The notes under the pieces: model-generated
Told to the model about the DNA's origin: nothing
Database searches by the model: none
Seen by the model: only the letters and a program-made list of their open reading frames with translations
Program-made: the position numbers and the translations under genes
Shown here: one piece after another, positions 18,531 to 27,383 of the stretch
Position numbering within the stretch: position 1 is the first letter of the stretch
Layout of the letters: each line of letters begins with the position of its first letter
Assembly: GCA_041389525.1 (NCBI GenBank)
Contig: JAWKRR010000034.1
Location: 15,600 to 79,599, forward strand
DNA from: JACKFB01 sp041389525
GTDB lineage: Bacteria; Myxococcota_A; UBA9042; PHBI01; JACKFB01
Length of the DNA: 64,000 nt
Reading direction: 5' to 3'

Positions 18531-21500
18531 CTAGGGCGCGGTCGGCGCGCACACGCCCACGGCCTCGTCGCTGCCCGTCTCCGGGTCGTCGAAGATCTCG
18601 GCGTCGCACGCTTGTCCGGTCGGGCAGGCCGGGCCGCCCTCGATGCAGAACTTGAGGCAGAGCGCGTTGCCCGCAGCGTCGACCGCGAAGCAGGCGCCGC
18701 CGTAGGTCGTCGCGCTCGCGTCGCACAGCGCACCCGCGGCCGAGCACGACGCCAGGGCCGCGACGGCCTCCGACGGGGCGTTCGCGACGCAGGTGTTGGG
18801 CAGCACGCAGCGCTGGCCCGACGGGCAGCCGGGCGTGGCGCTGAAGAAGGAGCAGTTGCTGCGGCACACCAACGCGCCCGCCGCGCCGTCAGGCTGGCAG
18901 GTCGCGCCGGCCACGCAGCCGGTGCTCACCGCGCCCACCGTCGCCGAGCAGTCGCCGCCCAGGGCCACGGCCCCGGCGGGGAAGCAGGCGCCGTCCGGCC
19001 CGAACCCGAGGCCCTGGCAGGTCGAACCCGAGGCGCACGCGGTCACCCCGTCGACAGTGCAGGGATCGTAGCAGGCGCCCACGGTGGCGTTGTCAATCTG
19101 AGCGAGGCAGACCTTGCCGCCCGCGCAGGGCGTCGCGCCGCACTCACCGGAGACGCAGGTCTTGGTCGTGGGCGAGCAGACCTGGGTCTGGGGGTTCGCG
19201 CAGTCCGTGACGTCGTCGCACGGCGTTCCGGCGCCCTGGCACAGGCCGGTGGGGCCGTCGAACTCGTCGGAGCAGGTCTGCCCCTCCGCGGAGCACGCGC
19301 CGCCGGTCACTTCGCAGAGCTGCGAGCAGATGCCGCTGGAGTCGCACGCACCGGCGAGGATCGTGGCGGACTTGGCGCAGAAGGCGCCGAAGGCCGCGGT
19401 CTCCGCGCACGGCGCGCCGAGGACCGCGGGGTCCACGGTCACGTCCGAGGGGATGCAGTTCCCGTTGGGCGAGCAGACCTGCGACACGCCGCAGCCGGTC
19501 ACCTCGTCGAAGATCGAGCAGCGCTTGGAGCAGATCGTCGCGCCCGCCGCGCCGAGCGGCAGGCAGTCGAGGCCTTCCGCGCAGCCGGTTCCAAGGTCCG
19601 TCTGGACGCACGCTTGGCCGTCCGTCGCCGTGCCCAGCTTGAAGCAGGCGCCGCTGCCCACGCTGTCGACGGGAACGCAGGTCGAACCCGCGCCGCAGGT
19701 GTTCGCGCCGTTGGCGTCGCAGCTGGTGTAGCACGCGCCGAAGCTCGGGCTGGCCGTCTGGCCGAGGCAGACGCCGGTCGCGCCGCACATCGCGTCGTTG
19801 GTGCAGGTCGTCGTCGAGCAGGTCGCGGTGGCCGGCGAGCAGACGCTGGTCGCGGGGTTGGGGCACTCCTCGTTGTTCTGGCACGGCGCGTTGGCCGCGA
19901 CGCACTGGCCGGCCGGGTTGCAGGACTGGCCCGCGGTGCAGGCGCCGCAGCTCCCGCCGCAGCCGTCGTTGCCGCAGACCTTGCCCGTGCAGTTCGGCAC
20001 GCAGGCGCCGCACTCCGGGTGGTCGGCGCAGTCGGCGCAGGCGCAGCTCTCGTTGAACGGCGAGCAGATGCCGTCGTCGACGCAGTTGGAGACGTCCGCG
20101 CAGAAGTCGTCGGTGGTGCAGTCGGCACACACGCAGTCATCGGCGAGGGTGCACTGCCCATCCTCAACGCAGCCCACGCACCTGCAGTCGTCGTTGGTGA
20201 CGGTGCACGCGCCCTCGGGGACGCCGACGTCACCGCAGACGAATCCGCCGCCTTCCACGCACGCGCCGGCCGGGGTGCAGATGTCGCCGCTGGCGCACGT
20301 ACCGCAGGAGCCGCCGCAGCCGTTGTCGCCGCACACCTTGCCCGTGCAGGACGGGACGCAGACCGGGCACGCCGGGTGATTGGTGCAGTCCGCGCACTTG
20401 CAGCCCTCATTGTAGGGGTCGCAGAGCCCGTCGCCGTTGCAGTTGGTCGCGTCGCCGCAGAAGCTGTCGGTCGCGCAGTCGGGGCACACGCAGTCGTCGT
20501 TCACGCCGCACGCGCCGTCCGCGACGCAGCCCACGCACTGGCACGGATCCGCGGGGGCCGCGGTGCAGCCACCGTCGGGCGCGTTCTCCGGGAGGGTCTC
20601 CAGGCAGGTCGAGACCGGAGGCGCCGCGCAGGTGCCCGCCGCGTTGCAGGTCGTGCCGGCCGCGCAGGTGCCACAGCTTCCGCCGCAGCCGTCGGCGCCG
20701 CAGGTCTTCCCGGTGCAGCTCGGCGTGCAGCCGGTCACGCACTGGTTCGACGCGTTGCAGACCATGCCCTGGTTGCAGCTTCCGCAGCTTCCGCCGCAGC
20801 CGTCGTTTCCGCACGCCTTGCCGGTGCAGCTCGGCGTGCAGACCGCGATGCACTGGCCGAGGACGTTGCAGTTCGCGTTGCCCTGGCAAGTGCCGCAGAC
20901 GCCGCCACAGCCATCGTTTCCGCAGGTCTTGCCTGCGCAGTTCGGGGTGCAGCCCATGCAGGTGCCGTCAAAGCAGGCCTCGCCGGCGCCGCAGGTGCCG
21001 CAGCTCCCGCCACAGCCGTCGTCGCCGCAGGTCACGCCCTCGCAGTCCGCCGTGCACGAGTCGCAGGTGCCGCCGGCCACGCAAGCCGTGCCCGCGCCGC
21101 AGGTGCCACAGCTTCCGCCGCAGCCGTCCGACCCGCAGACCTTGCCCGTGCAGTTCGCGACGCAGCCGCCGACGCACTGGCCGCCGGGGGTGCAGCTCTG
21201 TCCGGCGCCGCAGGTGCCACACGAGCCGCCGCAGCCGTCATCGCCGCACGCGCTGGTGGTGCAGTCGGCGACGCAGGGGCCGCAGACGCCCTCGTTGCAG
21301 ACATCGGTGCCTTCGCAGAAGCCGCACGCGTTGCCGCAGCCGTCGTCGCCGCAGGTCTTGCCGGTGCAGTCGCCCGCGCACTCGCAGGCGCCGGCCGCCG
21401 AGCAGGCCTCGCCCGCCGCGCAGGTGCCGCAGTCGCCGCCGCAGCCGTCGTCACCGCAGGTCTTGCCCGTGCAGTCCGCGACGCAGCCCCCGACACACGC

Positions 21501-21956
21501 GCCGGCCGCCGAGCAGGTCTCGCCCGCCTGGCAGCTGCCGCACGTCGAGCCGCAGCCGTCGTCACCGCAGGTCTTGCCCGTGCAGTTGGGGGTACAACCC
21601 ACCTGGCACGTGCCGGCCGCCGAGCAGGTCTCGCCAGCCTGGCAGCTGCCGCAGGTCGAGCCGCAGCCGTCCTCGCCGCAGGTCTTGCCGGCGCAGTTGG
21701 GGGTGCAGGGCGCGATGCAGAGCCCCTGCGTCCCACAGGTCCCGCCGTTCGGGCAGGTTCCGCAGCTCCCGCCGCATCCGTCGTCGCCGCAGATCTTGCC
21801 GGTGCACTTGGGCTGGCAGGCCGCGTCTCCGGCGGTGTCCTGGACTGTGTCTACCTTGACCACGTCGGCGTCGCCGGCGTTGTTGGAGCCACCGTCGTCA
21901 CAGGCCGCCGCCAGCACGCCCAGACAACAACACAGTACCAGTGCGAGATGCTTCAT
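18531..21956 (-). CDS. Cys-rich repeat lipoprotein (13 C-x-GK-x-CG-DGCGG repeats)
   Basis: A lipoprotein signal (KHLALVLCCCLGVLAAAC) precedes an Asp-rich linker. Eleven tandem repeats of ~36 residues follow (pattern C-x3-C-x-GK-x-CG-x-DGCGG-x-CG-x-C). Two more repeats are separated by DDCxCVxC-type spacers (ending CADCTNHPAC and CADCADHPEC). The last ~450 residues hold dispersed Cys segments of the type seen in myxobacterial 'tryptophan synthase alpha chain-like' and MopE-like surface proteins (CSPATATC, CSPNGNC). The even cysteine spacing implies a disulphide ladder in a long extended rod. AGGAG lies seven bases before the ATG. Role probably surface structure or adhesion; no enzyme motif is seen. 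1141 residues. Confidence 0.85.
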   Translation of the reverse strand: MKHLALVLCCCLGVLAAACDDGGSNNAGDADVVKVDTVQDTAGDAACQPKCTGKICGDDGCGGSCGTCPNGGTCGTQGLCIAPCTPNCAGKTCGEDGCGSTCGSCQAGETCSAAGTCQVGCTPNCTGKTCGDDGCGSTCGSCQAGETCSAAGACVGGCVADCTGKTCGDDGCGGDCGTCAAGEACSAAGACECAGDCTGKTCGDDGCGNACGFCEGTDVCNEGVCGPCVADCTTSACGDDGCGGSCGTCGAGQSCTPGGQCVGGCVANCTGKVCGSDGCGGSCGTCGAGTACVAGGTCDSCTADCEGVTCGDDGCGGSCGTCGAGEACFDGTCMGCTPNCAGKTCGNDGCGGVCGTCQGNANCNVLGQCIAVCTPSCTGKACGNDGCGGSCGSCNQGMVCNASNQCVTGCTPSCTGKTCGADGCGGSCGTCAAGTTCNAAGTCAAPPVSTCLETLPENAPDGGCTAAPADPCQCVGCVADGACGVNDDCVCPDCATDSFCGDATNCNGDGLCDPYNEGCKCADCTNHPACPVCVPSCTGKVCGDNGCGGSCGTCASGDICTPAGACVEGGGFVCGDVGVPEGACTVTNDDCRCVGCVEDGQCTLADDCVCADCTTDDFCADVSNCVDDGICSPFNESCACADCADHPECGACVPNCTGKVCGNDGCGGSCGACTAGQSCNPAGQCVAANAPCQNNEECPNPATSVCSPATATCSTTTCTNDAMCGATGVCLGQTASPSFGACYTSCDANGANTCGAGSTCVPVDSVGSGACFKLGTATDGQACVQTDLGTGCAEGLDCLPLGAAGATICSKRCSIFDEVTGCGVSQVCSPNGNCIPSDVTVDPAVLGAPCAETAAFGAFCAKSATILAGACDSSGICSQLCEVTGGACSAEGQTCSDEFDGPTGLCQGAGTPCDDVTDCANPQTQVCSPTTKTCVSGECGATPCAGGKVCLAQIDNATVGACYDPCTVDGVTACASGSTCQGLGFGPDGACFPAGAVALGGDCSATVGAVSTGCVAGATCQPDGAAGALVCRSNCSFFSATPGCPSGQRCVLPNTCVANAPSEAVAALASCSAAGALCDASATTYGGACFAVDAAGNALCLKFCIEGGPACPTGQACDAEIFDDPETGSDEAVGVCAPTAP
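20630..21818 (-). repeat. Eleven tandem ~108-bp units coding Cys-rich modules
   Basis: Inside the Cys-rich lipoprotein gene, eleven consecutive units of about 108 bases each encode the same ~36-residue disulphide module. Units 2 and 3 are nearly identical in protein (GSCQAGETCSAAG in both), which suggests recent unit duplication. Copy number is likely to vary between strains and to be hard to assemble. Confidence 0.75.
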
Positions 21957-22049
21957 TTCGTGCTCCTGGGCGCGCCATCCGTCGTTCGCGGGGGGGTCAG
22001 ACGCGCTCGTCCGTCGAGTTCATAGGAAGGTCGGGCCTGATATCCGATC

Positions 22050-22084
22050 GCCAGGGGCGAGTCAACGATCGCCCCCTGGCTTTT
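22050..22084. terminator. Possible hairpin overlapping the phosphatase stop codon
   Basis: GCCAGGGGCGA at 22050-22060 pairs with TCGCCCCCTGGC at 22069-22080 (one extra C), and TTTT follows on the plus strand. The metallophosphatase TGA lies in the loop. The T-run is on the wrong side for the leftward gene, so a terminator role is weak; it may instead mark the 3' end or block read-through. Confidence 0.3.
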
Positions 22085-23153
22085 CGGCGGGATCTTCCGG
22101 GCCAAGCGGCCCCGAAGCCCATGGAATCGTGAAGAAGTCGACCTCCGCGACAGCCGCGTCCCCGCGCTGGAGGCCCATGACGCGCACCCGCAGCCCCTCG
22201 CGCGCGCGCGCCACGATCATATAGTGAAGGGGGCGCGGCGCAGGCAGCGACACGAGGTCCTGGGGACCCGGCGGGCGTGGCGTTCCCCGCAGTCGGCTGG
22301 GCCGGGGTCCGCCGCCGCCTGCGCTCACGACGAGGTGGAGGCCGTCGACCACGTAGCGCTCGTAGCCGTGGGCGTGGCCGGAGAAGATGGCCATGACCTT
22401 GGGCGAGGACGCCGCGGCCGCCACGACGGTCTCGCGCACGGCCGCGTCCCCCGAGACGACCACGCTGCGCGTGTAGGGCGGATGGTGGGCGAAGACCAGG
22501 ACGCCGCGGACGGACGCGTCGGCCTCCAGGGCCGCCAGCGTGCGGGTCAGCCACTCGCGCTGCTCGGCCCAGGCGGCGGGCCCCAGCGCGTCGGCGTTCG
22601 AGTCGAGGAACACCAGCCCGAGATCGGTCTGGCGGGCGAGATACCAGGTCCGCTCACGCAGGGACGGGAAGCGCTGGCCCAGCGCGTCGAGGGCGGGTCG
22701 GTCGCGGCCGCGCCACTCGTGGTTCCCGGCCGCGGCCAGCACCGGGATGCCGGCGTCGCGCACAGGCTTCATCAGCCGGTCGAAGTGCTGCCAGTCGGGC
22801 TCGGACGCGCCCCGGAAGACGAGGTCGCCGACGACGATCAAGGCCGAGGGCGCGGCGTGGACGAGCGAACGCACCAGCATCTGAGGCTCGCGCTCGTTGA
22901 CCTCGCGACCGAGCACCGCGCACTCGATGACCGAGGTGCGCTGGGTGTCGCCCATGATGACGAGCGGGCCGGACGGGGGGCCCGGCGTCTGCGCGTAGTG
23001 GGCCGGGGCGCCGCCGGGCTGCTCAGGGGGCGGAGTCGGGCGGCAGGGGTCGCCCGCGCAGGCGCTCACCACCGCGCTGAGACACGCAAGGGCGAGCCCA
23101 AGCACCGGGCGCGTCGCCAGACCCCGTCGACGGGCGCGCCGCGCCAGGGTCAC
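22062..23153 (-). CDS. Calcineurin-like metallophosphatase lipoprotein
   Basis: All five metallophosphatase blocks are visible: MGDTQ, VGDLVFRG, GNHEWRG, FAHHPPY and SGHAHGYERY. Together they bind the two metals and phosphate in purple-acid/calcineurin-type phosphoesterases. A GTG start at 23153 gives a lipoprotein signal (LGLALACLSAVVSAC), so the enzyme works in the envelope. The much longer in-frame extension upstream is antisense to the PQQ-like gene and is rejected. It lies 105 bases upstream of the Cys-rich lipoprotein gene on the same strand and could share its transcript. Substrate unknown. 363 residues. Confidence 0.85.
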   Translation of the reverse strand: MTLARRARRRGLATRPVLGLALACLSAVVSACAGDPCRPTPPPEQPGGAPAHYAQTPGPPSGPLVIMGDTQRTSVIECAVLGREVNEREPQMLVRSLVHAAPSALIVVGDLVFRGASEPDWQHFDRLMKPVRDAGIPVLAAAGNHEWRGRDRPALDALGQRFPSLRERTWYLARQTDLGLVFLDSNADALGPAAWAEQREWLTRTLAALEADASVRGVLVFAHHPPYTRSVVVSGDAAVRETVVAAAASSPKVMAIFSGHAHGYERYVVDGLHLVVSAGGGGPRPSRLRGTPRPPGPQDLVSLPAPRPLHYMIVARAREGLRVRVMGLQRGDAAVAEVDFFTIPWASGPLGPEDPAEKPGGDR

Positions 23154-23216
23154 CGCGCCGCAACCGCCGGGTACCAACGGCGGCGTCGCCTGTGATACCC
23201 ATGGGCGTCCTGGGGG

Positions 23217-24656
23217 ATGAGACGGATGCCCGTAGTTCGCAGCGTCGGGGTGGTGTTGGCGCTCGCCGTGACGGCGCTGATGGCGGTGCCGGTCCGCGGC
23301 GCGGCGCCCAGCGCGCCGGTCGGGTGGCGCCTCGACGGGACCGGCCGCTACCCCGCGACCGACCCGCCCACCACGTGGTCCGCGGGCCGAAACGTCGTGT
23401 GGCGGACGCCGCTGCCGACCTGGGGGAACGCCTCGCCGGTCGTCGTCGGCGACCGCGTGTTCGTGGCCGCCGAACCGAGCTCGCTGCTCTGTCTGCGCGC
23501 CAGCGACGGGAAACTGCTCTGGTCCCACGACAACCGCTACCTCGACACCCTCAGCGGCGGCGAGCGCGACGCGATGGCGGTTCGGCTCGCGCAGGCCGAC
23601 GAGGCCAAGGCGGAGCTGGACGCCACGAACAAGCGGATCTCGGCGCTCAAGCGCGCCCTGCGAAAGCGAAAACGGGACGGCGAGGACCCGCGCGCGGAGC
23701 TCGAGCGGCTCACGGCGCGCGCGTCCACGCTGAAGAAAGAGCTCGACGCGACCTCGCAGTTTCGCACGCCGCCCACCCACGACATCATCGGCTACGCGTC
23801 GTCCACGCCGGTCAGCGACGGCGAGACCGTCTACGCGCTGTTCGCCCACGGCGTCGTGGCCGCCTACGCCCTGGACGGTACCCGGCGCTGGATTCGGTGG
23901 CTCGGGCACACCCCGCACATGAACGGCAACCCGGATGGCCACGCTGCGTCGCCGCTCATCGCGGGCGGCCGCCTCATCGTGCCGTACGCGTCGCTGCAGG
24001 CGTTGGATTTGCGCGACGGGAGCGTGGTCTGGACCTCCGAGCCGTACCGGGACTTCGGTTCGCCGGTCGCGGCGCGCGTCGGTGGCGAGGACGCGGTGGC
24101 GGCCCCCGACGGGCGCGTGCTGCGGGCCCGCGACGGCGCGGTGCTCGCCAAGGGGGTCGGCGAGGTCTACTACGTGGGCCCGGTGAGCGACGAGCGCAGC
24201 CTCTTCTTCGTCGGCAGCGTCGACTCGACCACCAAGAGCCAGCGCCCCATGGCGCGCGCCTTCTCGCTGGCCACCCTCTCCCACGGCGCGGCGAGCCCGC
24301 CCCCTCTGTGGACCGCGGCCCTCGAGGTCGACCGCTACTACGCGTCCCCGCTGGTCCACGACGGCGTCCTCTACGCGCTGTCGGAGTCCGGCTATTTCAC
24401 GGGCCTCGACGCCAGCAACGGCAAGCGGCTCTTCATGGAGGACCTGGACTTCATGGACGCCAAACCCAGCGTCGCGTCCGCGGGTCGCTTCATCTACCTG
24501 AGCGATTCCAGCGGCCGCACCATCGTCTATCGCGGCGGTCGGGAGGTCGCGCGCGTCGCCGACAACCACCTCGAGCCCTTCCGCGCCACGCCCTACTTCA
24601 CGGGCTCGCGGATGTACGTCCGCGCCCACACGGCGCTGTACTGCATCGGGCGTTAG
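23217..24656 (+). CDS. Exported PQQ-type beta-propeller with inserted coiled coil
   Basis: A signal peptide (VGVVLALAVTALMAVPVRGA) is followed by PQQ-like blades: PVVVGDRVFVAAEPSSLLCL then ASDGKLLW, VYALFAHGVVAAYALDGTRRW and LIAGGRLIVPYASLQALDLRDGSVVW. The first blades are interrupted at about residues 105-180 by a charged, helical, coiled-coil-like insert (DEAKAELDATNKRISALKRA onward), which is unusual for the family. No PQQ ligands or dehydrogenase motif are visible, so a structural or BamB-like binding role is more likely than catalysis. The start could instead be the ATG at 23226. Divergent from the metallophosphatase across 63 bases. 479 residues. Confidence 0.8.
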   Translation: MRRMPVVRSVGVVLALAVTALMAVPVRGAAPSAPVGWRLDGTGRYPATDPPTTWSAGRNVVWRTPLPTWGNASPVVVGDRVFVAAEPSSLLCLRASDGKLLWSHDNRYLDTLSGGERDAMAVRLAQADEAKAELDATNKRISALKRALRKRKRDGEDPRAELERLTARASTLKKELDATSQFRTPPTHDIIGYASSTPVSDGETVYALFAHGVVAAYALDGTRRWIRWLGHTPHMNGNPDGHAASPLIAGGRLIVPYASLQALDLRDGSVVWTSEPYRDFGSPVAARVGGEDAVAAPDGRVLRARDGAVLAKGVGEVYYVGPVSDERSLFFVGSVDSTTKSQRPMARAFSLATLSHGAASPPPLWTAALEVDRYYASPLVHDGVLYALSESGYFTGLDASNGKRLFMEDLDFMDAKPSVASAGRFIYLSDSSGRTIVYRGGREVARVADNHLEPFRATPYFTGSRMYVRAHTALYCIGR

Positions 24657-24669
24657 CGAGGCGGGCACG

Positions 24670-25593
24670 CTAGCGTCGCCGCCGGGGCGGGCCCTTGTCG
24701 AAGAGGCCGGCGCGGTCGGCCTCCGTGGGCGTGCGCGCGCAGCGGAAGCCGACGTCTGCGAAGGCGCTGTCCGGCTCGAGGCTGGCACGGTAGGCGCCGC
24801 GCAGCTCTTGGTAGCCCTCGCTTTGCCAGGATCCACCTCGCTGAACGCGGCGAGTCCCCTCGGGCGGGCCTACCGGGTCCAGCCGCCCGCTCCGGGCGTA
24901 CCAGTCCTCGGCGTACCAATCGGCGACCCACTCCCAGACGCCACCGGAGAGCTCGGCCACGCCCGCGGCGCCGAAGAAGCGGGTCGCGCCGGTGATGCGC
25001 GTGCCGTCGGAGGGGCAGCCCTCGTGGAGCACGGCGCGGTTGGGGTCGCCGCACGCGGGGACCTCGTCGCCCCATGAGAACCGGGTGCCTTGGGGCCCGC
25101 GGGCCGCGAACTCCCACTCGGCCTCGGTGGGGAGGCGGGCGCCGGCCCAGGCGCAGAAGTCGCGGGCGCCGCGCCAGGTCACGCCGTTGATCGGGTGAGC
25201 TTGGCGGTCGGGCACGTCGAAGTTGAAGTAGCCGCCGCCGGGGTGGACGTCCTCGACGCGGCAGCCACCGGCGCGCACGCAGTCGCCGAAGGCCTGCGCG
25301 GTCACCTGGGTCAGGTCGAGGTAGTAGGACGACAGCTCGACGATGTGGGGTGGCGACTCGTCGGGTTCGGCGTCGGGATCGTAGGCGGGAGCTGACGGAT
25401 CGGAGGACTGGGCGCCCATCAGGAACTCCGCCCCCACCACCAGCACCATGCAGTCGCGGTAGGCCTGCGGGCCGCACCAGCTGTGGTTCAGCAGCGGGCC
25501 CCGCGTGGCGAGAAACGCGACGACGACGCCCGCGAGCGCGGCGATGAGCGCCAAGCCCAGGGCGAGGCCAGTGGTTCGCTTGGTCCAAGCCAT
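24670..25593 (-). CDS. Membrane-anchored formylglycine-enzyme-fold protein (SUMF1-like)
   Basis: An N-terminal transmembrane anchor (LALGLALIAALAGVVVAFL) is followed by an FGE/sulfatase-modifying fold. It shows EFLMGAQSSD, the HPINGVTW block, ARLPTEAEWEFAARG, a WGDEVPACGD turn, GGVWEWVADWY and a C-terminal RRVQRGGSW...GFRCAR. The two active-site cysteines of true formylglycine-generating enzymes would lie just after RGGSW; here that stretch reads QSEGYQELRGAYR without Cys. It is therefore probably a non-oxidase member, such as the ligand-binding domains common in myxobacterial regulators. Convergent with the PQQ-like gene at 14 bases. 307 residues. Confidence 0.8.
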   Translation of the reverse strand: MAWTKRTTGLALGLALIAALAGVVVAFLATRGPLLNHSWCGPQAYRDCMVLVVGAEFLMGAQSSDPSAPAYDPDAEPDESPPHIVELSSYYLDLTQVTAQAFGDCVRAGGCRVEDVHPGGGYFNFDVPDRQAHPINGVTWRGARDFCAWAGARLPTEAEWEFAARGPQGTRFSWGDEVPACGDPNRAVLHEGCPSDGTRITGATRFFGAAGVAELSGGVWEWVADWYAEDWYARSGRLDPVGPPEGTRRVQRGGSWQSEGYQELRGAYRASLEPDSAFADVGFRCARTPTEADRAGLFDKGPPRRRR

Positions 25594-25671
25594 CGCCGGG
25601 GAGTGTGACAGAGGGCGCCGGGATTTTCGATGCCTGCGGCCGCGGCGGGCCAGGGGCGGCGACCGGGCGCC

Positions 25672-26193
25672 TCAGCGCAGCGCGAACCGGAAGCCGGCGC
25701 CGAGCATCGCGGCCCAGTAGGGCTGATTTGGCAGCTCGCCCAGGCGAATCGCGTACTCCACCATCCCGCCGGCGCTGAGGAAGACGCCGGCACCGGGGCC
25801 GCTCCCGCCGGTGGCGAGGCCGGTGTCGAGGACCAGCAGCACGCCGGCCTCGAGGTAGGGGCTGCCGATGGAGACCGCCTCTTTGTCGCCCACCTTGTCG
25901 TACTGGAGCAGGTGGACGCCGCCGCGGACGTACGGGGAGAAGATGGAGACGCGGCTCATCCCGGCGATGTCGAGGGAGAGGGCGGCCTGGCGGGCGTCGT
26001 CGGTGAACTTGGTGCGGACGCCGACCGAGGAGGTCACCGGGGAGCGGCCGAAGCCGGCGTAGGCGTTGAAGGCGCCGCCGCCGCCCGACTCCTCGCCGCG
26101 GAATGGCGCGACGTAGCCGACCTCGCCGTGGACTGCCGCGGCGCAGCCCGCGAGGGGAGCGAGCAAGAGGGTGCAAATCAGGACAGCGCGCAT
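25672..26193 (-). CDS. Small lipoprotein, likely outer-membrane beta-barrel-like
   Basis: MRAVLICTLLLAPLAGCAAA is a lipoprotein signal with lipobox LAGC. The mature ~155 residues show alternating beta-rich segments (NAYAGFGRSPVTSSVGVRTK, YLEAGVLLVLDTG, MLGAGFRFALR) ending in an aromatic/arginine terminus. This pattern suggests a small outer-membrane barrel or lipocalin-like protein. GGAGG lies five bases before the ATG at 26193. It may be co-transcribed with the FGE-fold gene 78 bases downstream. No family recognised. 173 residues. Confidence 0.75.
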   Translation of the reverse strand: MRAVLICTLLLAPLAGCAAAVHGEVGYVAPFRGEESGGGGAFNAYAGFGRSPVTSSVGVRTKFTDDARQAALSLDIAGMSRVSIFSPYVRGGVHLLQYDKVGDKEAVSIGSPYLEAGVLLVLDTGLATGGSGPGAGVFLSAGGMVEYAIRLGELPNQPYWAAMLGAGFRFALR

Positions 26194-26508
26194 GGGGTCC
26201 TCCGGGTGGGGCGGCGTACGGTCTGCTCGCTTGGCAATGCAGCTTCGGTGCCACGCGCTCAGGGCGAGTGGTGGCGCGCCGGGGCGGGGGCGGGGGCGGG
26301 AGGGGCGCGGGGCAGCAGGCCCCAAATCGGGGCAGTTTGCCCGCGGTGGCGGCCCGAGCGCGGGGTGACGCCGAGGCCCCGACCTCGCGTTTCGGCCCCA
26401 GGCTGGCGACGATGGAGGGTGAGTGGCACCGCGCTTGCACCGCTTGCACAGAGAGACACACGAACCACGGCGCTGACTGTCCAGACGGGGCGCCAGGAGG
26501 ATGGCCCC
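26194..26508. other. Divergent intergenic region
   Basis: This 315-base gap lies between the leftward small lipoprotein and the rightward PP2C gene. It contains a G-rich run near 26285-26310 and the sigma-54-type site listed separately. I saw no other gene or structured element. Confidence 0.5.
26424..26439 (+). promoter_or_regulatory. Sigma-54-type (-24/-12) promoter upstream of the PP2C gene
   Basis: TGGCACCGCGCTTGCA matches the sigma-54 consensus TGGCAC-N5-TTGCA exactly, with GG and GC ten bases apart. Transcription would start near 26451, about 58 bases before the PP2C ATG. This implies control by an NtrC-type enhancer-binding protein that is not encoded in the window. Confidence 0.6.
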
Positions 26509-27306
26509 ATGCAGGTACGCTACGCAGGCGCAACGAAGACCGGTCTTCATCGGAAGCGAAACGAGGACACCTTTACCATCGCGCCCGAGCAGCACGTCGT
26601 CGTGCTCGCGGACGGCATCGGCGGGCGTCCCGATGGAGACGTGGCCTCCGAGGTCGCGGCGCAGACCATCGTGGGCCACATCCTGCGTGCGGACCCTGAC
26701 GTGCAGGCGGAGGGGCCGCGCAGGACGCCGTCACGGATCGAGGCGCTGCTGGTCGGCGGAGTTCGCGAGGCCCACGACCGCATCAAGAACGCGTCGGTGG
26801 CTGGCTGGGGACAGGGCATGGGCACCACGGTGGTCACGGCCATCTGCGACGCTGACGCCGCCTGGGTCGCGCACGTGGGCGACAGCCGCGCGTATCTGAT
26901 TCGCGACGGCGAGCTCCAGCGACTCACCGAGGACCACACGCTGCTGGCGGAGCTGCGCCGGCGCGACGTCATCTCCGACATGGTCGGCGAGGACTCGCCG
27001 ATGGCCCACCAGCTGACGCGGGCGCTGGGAATCCAAGACGACTTGGAGATCGACGTCGTGCGCCACGTTCCCCGGCCGGGCGACGTGCTGTTGCTCTGCT
27101 CCGACGGGCTGCCTCACGCGGTGTCCCCGGAGCGCATCGTCGAGCTGGTGACGACCGGCGGGGAGGATCTGCTCTGCGCCGCCCAGGCCTTGGTCGCGGC
27201 AGCCATCGCGGCCGAGGAGCCCGACGACACCACGGTGGTGCTCGTCGCGTGGGACTCCGACGACGAGGCCGAGACCCTCGAGGTCCCGGCGGCTCGGTTC
27301 AACTAG
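26509..27306 (+). CDS. PP2C-family Ser/Thr protein phosphatase
   Basis: All bacterial PP2C (Stp/PrpC) motifs are present: RNEDTFTI, LADGIGGRPDGDVAS, MGTTVV, HVGDSRAYLI, TEDHTL, LLCSDGLPHAV and DDTTVV, covering the metal-binding aspartates. Such enzymes reverse Hanks-type kinase phosphorylation, so the kinase at 2169 is a plausible but unlinked partner. The ATG at 26509 has AGGAGG eight bases upstream, and an in-frame upstream extension reads as non-protein. The exact sigma-54-type promoter ahead of it is unusual for a phosphatase gene of this kind. 265 residues. Confidence 0.92.
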   Translation: MQVRYAGATKTGLHRKRNEDTFTIAPEQHVVVLADGIGGRPDGDVASEVAAQTIVGHILRADPDVQAEGPRRTPSRIEALLVGGVREAHDRIKNASVAGWGQGMGTTVVTAICDADAAWVAHVGDSRAYLIRDGELQRLTEDHTLLAELRRRDVISDMVGEDSPMAHQLTRALGIQDDLEIDVVRHVPRPGDVLLLCSDGLPHAVSPERIVELVTTGGEDLLCAAQALVAAAIAAEEPDDTTVVLVAWDSDDEAETLEVPAARFN

Positions 27307-27383
27307 CCGCGGGGGGCAGCAGATCCGGAGAGCGCGGGTCCCTAAGCAGAGGCGGCCGGCGAGGGTCGGCTCGCCTCACGCCC

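Noticed and set aside
20630..21818. CRISPR array because of regular ~108-bp spacing
   Set aside because: The repeats are coding for Cys modules, with no short identical repeats and unique spacers, and no cas genes.
18612..22025. Long open frame of 1137 codons on the opposite strand of the Cys-rich lipoprotein
   Set aside because: It is an antisense shadow created by GC-rich repeats; it reads as Ala/Arg-rich sequence with no motif and mirrors the repeat units.
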